Assembly: GCA_964354215.1 (NCBI GenBank)
Contig: CAYGYT010000002.1
Location: 62,001-126,000 of the forward strand
From: CAVRZR01 sp964354215
Lineage (GTDB): Bacteria > Actinomycetota > Coriobacteriia > Anaerosomatales > CAVRZR01
DNA length: 64,000 nucleotides
Direction of reading: 5' to 3'
Shown here piece after piece: positions 58,754 to 64,000 of the stretch (within the stretch, counting starts at the first letter, position 1; each line of letters opens with the position of its first letter). Below the pieces are notes generated by a model. It ran no database searches and was not told the DNA's origin. It saw nothing but the letters and a program-made list of their open reading frames with translations. The position numbers and the translations under genes are program-made.

Positions 58754-59166
58754 TCGGTCAGCTCGCACGCGTTGGACCGCTGGAGCAGCCACCACGATAT
58801 GGCCACGGCCAAGATGAGTGCCGCAAGACCGAGGGACTTGTAGAGGTAGTCACGGCCACCCTCGAACACGACGAACTTCCGCGCGACAGCTACGAACGCC
58901 GCTTCGAGCACGGTGGGGATGACGTTCTCGTGGCGCATGTAGGCGACGGCGATACGGAAGAGCTCGACGACGATGAATATCTCGAGCACGGTCCCGATGA
59001 TGACGTTGAACTCGCCCGGGCCGACCAGGACGCCGTTCGCGAACAGCTCGAAGAGCTCGTAGAGGAAGGTGGCGAGCAGCGCCGCAGCCATCATCACTAG
59101 GCCGAACACGACTCCGACCTCGAGTCCGACAGTGAGCTTGCGAAGAAACTCCATGAACTTGGGCAA
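58750..59166 (-). CDS. PsiE-like four-helix membrane protein
   Basis: A 138-residue membrane protein with four hydrophobic segments (about residues 14-38, 50-72, 82-97 and 110-132) and the pattern VLEIFIVVELFRIAVAYMRHE ... LEAAFVAVARKFVVFE typical of the PsiE (phosphate-starvation-inducible) family, whose function is not known. A TTG at 59166 lies 4 bases after GGGAGG, which I take as the start; the first ATG at 59154 is too far from that site. It overlaps gltX by four bases. No Pho-box-like element was noticed. Confidence 0.7.
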   Translation of the reverse strand: MPKFMEFLRKLTVGLEVGVVFGLVMMAAALLATFLYELFELFANGVLVGPGEFNVIIGTVLEIFIVVELFRIAVAYMRHENVIPTVLEAAFVAVARKFVVFEGGRDYLYKSLGLAALILAVAISWWLLQRSNACELTE

Positions 59167-59259
59167 GGTTCCTCCCGCTCCGGTGTCCGGTCCGCCTCTA
59201 TGGTAGCGGTAGTGACCGCGCGTGCCACCCATGCGGGTCTGCATCCACACCCCGCGGCT

Positions 59260-59287
59260 TTGCGCACCGCGCTCGGCGTGCTATCCT
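59260..59287 (+). promoter_or_regulatory. Candidate promoter TTGCGC-N16-TATCCT for metK
   Basis: TTGCGC at 59260-59265 and TATCCT at 59282-59287 are 16 bases apart. The predicted start near 59294 is 2 bases before the first base of the riboswitch P1 helix. Confidence 0.55.
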
Positions 59288-59295
59288 CGGCATCG

Positions 59296-59423
59296 CTCAT
59301 CAAGAGGCAGCCGCGTGAGCGACTGCAGAGGGCCGAGGGACTGCACCCGACGACGCCCCGGCAACCGACGTGAACACGACGTACGGTGCCAAATTGCAGC
59401 AGGCGAACCGCCTGGCAGATGAG
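59296..59423 (+). promoter_or_regulatory. SAM-I riboswitch (S box)
   Basis: P1 is CTCATC (59296-59301) with GATGAG (59418-59423). The S-box core is present: ATCAAGAGGCAGC, GGCCGAGGGACTG, CCCGGCAACC and GGTGCCAAATT, in the right order. It is followed by a terminator at 59464-59492 and then metK, so S-adenosylmethionine should switch off its own synthesis at the level of transcription. Confidence 0.95.
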
Positions 59424-59463
59424 GGAATAGCGCTCGGCGTGCGAATGCCGCCTGACTGCGAAG

Positions 59464-59492
59464 CCCCTGTCTGTGAAGGCGGGGGTCTTTTT
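59464..59492 (+). terminator. Riboswitch-controlled intrinsic terminator
   Basis: CCCCTGTC (59464-59471) pairs with GGCGGGGG (59478-59485) across a 6-base loop (two G-U pairs), followed by TCTTTTT. It sits between the SAM-I aptamer and metK. Confidence 0.9.
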
Positions 59493-59565
59493 GTCGGCGC
59501 AGAGCCGACACCAACGGACGAATGCCGCCCCTCGGGGGCGACACCGACTGCGAGAAGGAGGACGA

Positions 59566-60828
59566 ATGCCGGAGCGTGAGTACTTGTTCACGTCAGAATC
59601 GGTCACCGAGGGCCATCCCGACAAGATGTGCGACCAGATCTCGGACGCCATCCTCGACGCGATCATCGCTCGAGAGGCCGAGCTGGCCGCCGAGGGCTAC
59701 GAGACCGACCGCGGCTCGAAGGCTTCCCCCGAGCACGTACGCGTCGCGTGCGAGACCCTCACCACGACGGGGCTCGTCGTTGTCGCAGGGGAGTGGCGCA
59801 CCCACGCGTACATCGACATCCCTACGGTCGTGCGCGACGTCGTGAAGGACATCGGCTACACCCGCGCCAAGTACGGTTTCGACTTCGAGACATGCGGCGT
59901 GCTCACCACGATCCACGGTCAGAGCCCGGATATCGCCATGGGCGTCGACGAGTCGTACGAGGTCCAGCACGGCGAGGGCGTCGACCCGATCGACCTCGTG
60001 GGCGCGGGCGACCAGGGCATGATGTTCGGCTACGCGTGCAACGACACGAGCACGCTCATGCCCATGCCGATCTACCTGGCCCACCGCCTGGCAGAACGAC
60101 TCACCGCCGTACGCAAGGGCGACGTGCTCGACTACCTGCGCCCGGACGGCAAGACTCAGGTCTCGGTGCGCTACGTAGACGACAAGCCGGTCGCGGTCGA
60201 GAAGATCCTCATCTCCACCCAGCACGCCGACGGCGTGGACATCGAGGACCTCCTGAAGCCCGACCTCATCGAACACGTAGTCAAGCCTGTGTTCGACCTC
60301 GAGGGGATCGAGTACGGCCACGCCGACATCTACGTGAACCCGACCGGCCGCTTTGTGGTGGGCGGCCCGATGGGCGACACGGGCCTTACCGGCCGCAAAA
60401 TCATCGTCGACAGCTACGGCGGCATGGGCCGTCACGGCGGCGGCGCATTTTCGGGTAAGGACTGCACGAAAGTCGACCGCTCCGCCGCCTACGCCGCACG
60501 CTGGGTGGCCAAGACCGTGGTCGCAGCCGGACTCGCCGACCGCTGCGAGCTCGAACTCGCTTACGCGATCGGCGTTGCACATCCGCTCTCGGTGCTCGTC
60601 GACACGTTCGGCACTGAGAAGGTGCCCGTCGGCCAGATCGAGAAGGCCGTTCTCGAAGTATTCGACCTGCGCCCCGGCGCCATCATCCGCGACCTCGACT
60701 TGCGGCGACCGATCTACCGAAAGACCGCGTCGTACGGCCACTTCGGCCGCAGCGACAAGGATTTCACCTGGGAGCGCACAGACCGCGCCGAAGCCCTTGC
60801 GGAGGCGGCCGGGCTCAACGAGCGGTAG
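59566..60828 (+). CDS. metK: S-adenosylmethionine synthetase
   Basis: A 420-residue enzyme that makes SAM from methionine and ATP. Family blocks are FTSESVTEGHPDKMCDQISD at the start with the metal/ATP His and Asp, GAGDQGMMFGYA near 148, and GGGAFSGKDCTKVDRSAAYAARW (core GGGAFSGKD, P-loop-like) near 300. The ATG at 59566 follows AAGGAGG by 5 bases. An insertion near residues 40-60 (ETDRGSKASPEHV) is of modest size. It is regulated by the SAM-I riboswitch and followed by a long hairpin at 60898-60935. Confidence 0.96.
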   Translation: MPEREYLFTSESVTEGHPDKMCDQISDAILDAIIAREAELAAEGYETDRGSKASPEHVRVACETLTTTGLVVVAGEWRTHAYIDIPTVVRDVVKDIGYTRAKYGFDFETCGVLTTIHGQSPDIAMGVDESYEVQHGEGVDPIDLVGAGDQGMMFGYACNDTSTLMPMPIYLAHRLAERLTAVRKGDVLDYLRPDGKTQVSVRYVDDKPVAVEKILISTQHADGVDIEDLLKPDLIEHVVKPVFDLEGIEYGHADIYVNPTGRFVVGGPMGDTGLTGRKIIVDSYGGMGRHGGGAFSGKDCTKVDRSAAYAARWVAKTVVAAGLADRCELELAYAIGVAHPLSVLVDTFGTEKVPVGQIEKAVLEVFDLRPGAIIRDLDLRRPIYRKTASYGHFGRSDKDFTWERTDRAEALAEAAGLNER

Positions 60829-60897
60829 CATCACTCGAAAGGCGCCGCGCGCGAGTGCTGCGCTGCGAACGGGCGCCCTGGCTCCACATGCGAGACC

Positions 60898-60935
60898 GCG
60901 AAGGCCGCGGACACATCGGTGTCGGCGGCCTTCGC
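60898..60935 (+). terminator. Long hairpin after metK
   Basis: GCGAAGGCCGC (60898-60908) pairs with GCGGCCTTCGC (60925-60935), and after one G-G mismatch GACAC pairs with GTGTC around an ATCG loop. The stem is followed directly by TATGCT, the possible -10 of priA, so it lacks a T-run. Confidence 0.65.
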
Positions 60936-60947
60936 TATGCTGAGCGG

Positions 60948-63218
60948 ATGCAGAGCCCATCCGAGACGACCGCTCCGCACCGCTTCGCGCACGTGGTCGT
61001 AGATATCCCGGCCAGAGAACTCGACACACACTTCGACTACCTCGTGCCGGAAGGGATCGGCGAGGTCGGTATCGGCAGCTGCGTGCTCGTGGACTTCGCG
61101 AACCGCCCTGCCGTCGGCTACGTGCTCGATCTGGCCCACACCACACCGCACGAGCGCGTCAAACCCATTCGCGCCGTCCTCGGCGGACCGTACTTCGGGG
61201 CCGAGGGCGCGGCTGTGGCCCGCTGGGTCGCTACCGAGTACGCAGCGCCGTTGTCTGAGGCGATCCGGCTGTTCACACCGCCTGGCGGCACACCTCGGCT
61301 GGCCAAGGTCGCGGTTGCGGGCGGAGAGGCCTGGACACTTCGCCGCGCAGGCGTTGGGCCGGTCGACGATCGGTGGGCCGAGCTGACCGAAACGGGCCGC
61401 TCGTGCCGCCCTCCGCCCAACGCAACCATGCAGCGCGCGCTGCTCGACAGCCTCGCGCAGGGGCCGGTCCGCGTGGCGGAGCTCTCGGCCGACCTCGGTT
61501 CCGTGGACGCGCCACTACGCCGGCTCGAGCACCTGGGCGCGGTGCAGATCGAGCGCCGTCGACGTATGCGAGAGGCCGGCGGCGATGCGAAGCCCGCACC
61601 GCGCCCGGACGCGCTGAGCGCCGGCCAGCGCCTCGCCCTTGAGGCCATCGACCTGGCGCGGGGTGGTGGAGGGGTCGTTCTGCTCGATGGAGTTACCGGA
61701 TCGGGCAAGACCGAGGTGTACCTCCAGGCCATCGAGCGCACGCTGGCGGCCGGTCGGAGCGCCTGTGTGCTTGTACCGGAGATCGCGCTCACTCCTCAGA
61801 CGGTCGGCCGGTTCCGCACCCGCTTCGGCGACGACATCGCGGTGCTCCATTCGCGCCTCTCTCCGGGAGAGCGTTTCGATCAGTGGGACCGTGTGCGCAC
61901 CGGCGAGGCTCGCATCGTTGTCGGCGCGCGGTCAGCGTTGTTCGCACCGCTCGAACGCATCGGGCTTATCGTCATCGACGAAGAGCACGAACCCTCGTAC
62001 AAGCAGGGGTCGGCGCCTCGCTATCACGCCCGCGATGTCGCAGCCCAGCTTGCCGCCCACCACGACGCGGCCCTCGTGCTCGGAAGCGCGACGCCTTCGC
62101 TCGAGGCGCTCGACCGCTGCGACGCAGGCGAGTGGACACGTGTCCGCATGCCCGAGCGCGTGACCGGTCAACAGCTGCCGTCGGTCGAGATCGTCGACAT
62201 GGGTCGGGAGTTCGCCGAAGGGCACCGATCGATGTTCTCGCGTGTGCTGCTCGACCGCCTCTCGGTGGTCGTGAAGCAACGTGAGAAGGCCGTGGTGTTC
62301 CTCAACCGCCGAGGATTCGCTTCGTTCCTGCTCTGCCGCGAATGCGGTTTCGTTCCACGATGCGACTCATGCGCCACCTCACTCACGTTCCATGAGGTCG
62401 GCGCTCGGCTCGCCTGCCACCACTGCGGAGCGGTGCGTGCGGTCCCCGCGACGTGCCCCCGGTGCAACAGCCCGTACCTCAGGAAGTTTGGCGCCGGCAC
62501 GCAGCGCGTCGAGGCTGAGCTCTCCGCGCTGATTCCCGCCGTTCCCGTGGTGCGCATGGACGCGGACACCACGCAGGGCAAGGGCGGCCACGAGCGGGCA
62601 CTCGCTGCGTTCGAGAGCATCGAAGGGGCGGGAGTGCTCCTCGGCACTCAGATGATCGCAAAGGGGCTCGACTACCCCGACGTCACGCTCGTCGCGGTTA
62701 TCGACGCCGACACAACACTTCACCTGCCGGACTTCCGCGCATCGGAGCGCACGTACCAGCTCCTGGAGCAGGTCGCCGGCCGGGGAGGCCGGGGAGCGCG
62801 GCTCGGCAGCGTCGTCATCCAGACGTACTGGCCGGACCACCCGGCTCTGAAGGCCGTCGCGAGACACGACCCCTCCGAGTTCTACGCCGAGGAACGAACC
62901 GTCCGCCGAGAACTCGGCTACCCGCCCTACGGGCGCCTAGCGAACCTGCTCATGTGGGGGAGAGATCCGCGTGCGGTTGCACAGGTAGCGGAGTCGGTTG
63001 CGAATCTCGTGCGCGGCGTCATTCCCGACGAGTGGTCGCTCCTCGGCCCAAGCCCGGCGCCCCTCTCGCGCTTGAAGGGCGCGTGGCGCTGGCATCTGCT
63101 CGTGAAGGCGCCGCAGAACGCGGCCTTGGGGCCGGTGCTCGCCGACGTGCTCAAGTCACTGCCTCGGACGAACGGTGTCTCCGTGACTGCCGACATCGAT
63201 CCCGCCGATCTGCTCTAG
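60948..63218 (+). CDS. priA: Primosomal protein N' (replication restart helicase)
   Basis: A 756-residue 3'-5' helicase that reloads the replisome at stalled forks. The N-terminal DNA-binding domain is followed by Walker A DGVTGSGKTEVYLQA near residue 247, Walker B IVIDEEHEPSYKQ near 345 and GSATPSLEAL near 382. The zinc-binding region has eight cysteines: LCRECGFVPRCDSC and LACHHCGAV ... CPRC (residues ~462-510). GTQMIAKGLDYPDVTLV near 567 and GRGGRGA complete the helicase motifs. Many actinobacterial PriA proteins lack an intact Walker A; here it is intact. TATGCT ends 6 bases before the ATG, so the transcript could be leaderless. Confidence 0.94.
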   Translation: MQSPSETTAPHRFAHVVVDIPARELDTHFDYLVPEGIGEVGIGSCVLVDFANRPAVGYVLDLAHTTPHERVKPIRAVLGGPYFGAEGAAVARWVATEYAAPLSEAIRLFTPPGGTPRLAKVAVAGGEAWTLRRAGVGPVDDRWAELTETGRSCRPPPNATMQRALLDSLAQGPVRVAELSADLGSVDAPLRRLEHLGAVQIERRRRMREAGGDAKPAPRPDALSAGQRLALEAIDLARGGGGVVLLDGVTGSGKTEVYLQAIERTLAAGRSACVLVPEIALTPQTVGRFRTRFGDDIAVLHSRLSPGERFDQWDRVRTGEARIVVGARSALFAPLERIGLIVIDEEHEPSYKQGSAPRYHARDVAAQLAAHHDAALVLGSATPSLEALDRCDAGEWTRVRMPERVTGQQLPSVEIVDMGREFAEGHRSMFSRVLLDRLSVVVKQREKAVVFLNRRGFASFLLCRECGFVPRCDSCATSLTFHEVGARLACHHCGAVRAVPATCPRCNSPYLRKFGAGTQRVEAELSALIPAVPVVRMDADTTQGKGGHERALAAFESIEGAGVLLGTQMIAKGLDYPDVTLVAVIDADTTLHLPDFRASERTYQLLEQVAGRGGRGARLGSVVIQTYWPDHPALKAVARHDPSEFYAEERTVRRELGYPPYGRLANLLMWGRDPRAVAQVAESVANLVRGVIPDEWSLLGPSPAPLSRLKGAWRWHLLVKAPQNAALGPVLADVLKSLPRTNGVSVTADIDPADLL

Positions 63219-63419
63219 GCCGCTCCGGTCACCCGTGGCGCCTGCTGCTCGCTCGCCGCTCACCATCCGCACGGTCGACCCGCACGTGGGCCCGCACGTC
63301 GGCCCGCGCCACCGCAGTGCCGCGCTAGAATACCCTCAGGCAGGGGAGTTGCTACGTGTCGCACGCCTGCGACTCTCGACTTCACGACCCCTATGCGTCG
63401 ATCGCTATCGGACGGAGCC

Positions 63420-63920
63420 ATGGACGAAGTACTCGCTCACCCCCACGCGGCGCTCAAGCAGCGCGCCACCGAAGTGGACGCCGCCGCCGACGACGAGCTG
63501 CGGACGCTCTGCGCGCGTATGGCCGAGTCCATGTACGGCGCACCGGGCATCGGGCTTGCCGCCACCCAGATCGGCGTCATGAAGCGAGTCGTCGTCTACG
63601 ACCTGGATGACGGGCAGGGACTCGTCGTCCTCTGCAACCCGCGGATCACGCGTGTTTCCGAAGAGACGGTCCTCGATGAGGAGGGGTGCCTCTCGTTGCC
63701 CGGCATCACTGTTCCCGTCGAGCGGTCGTATGCGCTGGTGTGCGAGGCCGAGAACCTGAAGGGTGAGCCGATGCGGCTCGAGGCCACCGAGCTGCACGCG
63801 CGGCTGCTCCAGCATGAGGTAGACCACCTCGACGGCGTCCTCATCATCGACCGCGCGACGCCCGAGGAGCGAAAGGCCGCTATCCGTCGCTACATGGACC
63901 TCGCTACGTCCACACGCTAG
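63420..63920 (+). CDS. def: Peptide deformylase
   Basis: A 166-residue metalloenzyme that removes the formyl group from new proteins. The three motifs are GIGLAATQIG near 45, DEEGCLSLPGI near 90 with the metal Cys, and LLQHEVDHLDGVL near 132 with the HExxH pair. I chose ATG 63420; an in-frame ATG at 63393 would add 9 residues. TAGAAT at 63326-63331 is a -10 candidate. fmt follows, so formylation and deformylation genes are together. Confidence 0.94.
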   Translation: MDEVLAHPHAALKQRATEVDAAADDELRTLCARMAESMYGAPGIGLAATQIGVMKRVVVYDLDDGQGLVVLCNPRITRVSEETVLDEEGCLSLPGITVPVERSYALVCEAENLKGEPMRLEATELHARLLQHEVDHLDGVLIIDRATPEERKAAIRRYMDLATSTR

Positions 63921-63957
63921 ATACGCTCGACCAGAGTTCTCACGGGGGGAGGGCGAC

Positions 63958-64000
63958 GTGCGCGTCGTGTTCATGGGAACGCCGTCGTTCGCGGTGCCGT
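63958..64000 (+). CDS. fmt: Methionyl-tRNA formyltransferase, first codons only
   Basis: The window ends 14 codons into this gene. GTG 63958 follows GGGGGGAGGG and gives VRVVFMGTPSFAVP, which is the invariant N-terminus of Fmt (usually MRVVFMGTPDFAVP). The adjacency to def is the common arrangement. Confidence 0.85.
   Translation, partial: MRVVFMGTPSFAVP

Noticed and set aside
1..64000. CRISPR arrays, prophage or integrated element
   Set aside because: No regularly spaced repeats, integrase, transposase or phage structural genes were seen; base composition and gene density are even apart from 54.3-55.2 kb.

Overview
The window is about 64 kb of high-GC, gene-dense DNA. Gene content (Gram-positive-type LexA box, Rrf2/Isc cluster, PDZ-radical SAM next to der, many GTG starts, overlapping stop/start codons) points to a deep-branching high-GC Gram-positive, most likely a Coriobacteriia-like actinobacterium. 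That placement is inference. Two 100-N gaps (43610-43709, 47489-47588) show it is a draft scaffold. The sequence flanking the first gap is a 55-bp exact repeat, so that gap is probably a contig-overlap artefact.

Layout. 1-1322: the 3' end of a nuoN-like gene, a promoter with a short terminator-ended transcript, and two small proteins. 1334-10290: a PilB/GspE ATPase, deoB and pdp (nucleoside salvage), a DHH-CBS-nucleotidyltransferase fusion, a site-2-type protease and two unknown membrane proteins. 10412-16705: trpS, scpA-scpB, rluB and the cobalamin nucleotide-loop genes cobU-cobT-cobS-cobC. 16854-29139: a long run of hisC, aroF, tyrA, aroA, cmk, plsC, ispH, PDZ-radical SAM, der, plsY, gpsA and rpe, which links aromatic amino acids, isoprenoids, phospholipid synthesis and ribosome assembly. 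29282-34997: a repeat-propeller protein, cspA (minus), and an FMN riboswitch controlling ribD-ribE-ribBA-ribH.

35318-42242: a promoter with an operator-like repeat, then iscR-like, iscS, iscU, mnmA, a PHP phosphatase, Nif3, a coiled-coil/zinc-ribbon protein, RNase HI and queD. 42243-42754 has no protein gene but holds a minus-strand promoter (TTGACA-N17-TACATT) in front of a segment whose ends form an 11-bp perfect closing stem. This is a probable ~173-nt structured RNA. 42755-49698: a DtxR-type regulator, then a perfect LexA (SOS) box inside a promoter that drives a DUF6504-like protein and a DnaE-type polymerase, followed by a lipoprotein and dinB on the opposite strand. 49805-53876: nfo, a long Glu/Pro-repeat protein with a four-cysteine tail, and a secreted Ig-like protein.

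53905-57247: a bidirectional terminator, rnpB (RNase P RNA), a poorly coding 0.9-kb stretch with a possible decayed gene, glnS, and tRNA-Glu(CUC) and tRNA-Gln(CUG) with their own promoter. 57284-64000: gltX, a PsiE-like membrane protein, a SAM-I riboswitch with terminator, metK, priA, def and the first codons of fmt.

The most interesting places are the structured RNA at 42341-42513, the SOS-box/DUF6504/DnaE cassette, the co-located Glu/Gln aminoacylation genes with their tRNAs, and the short terminated transcript at 464-533.
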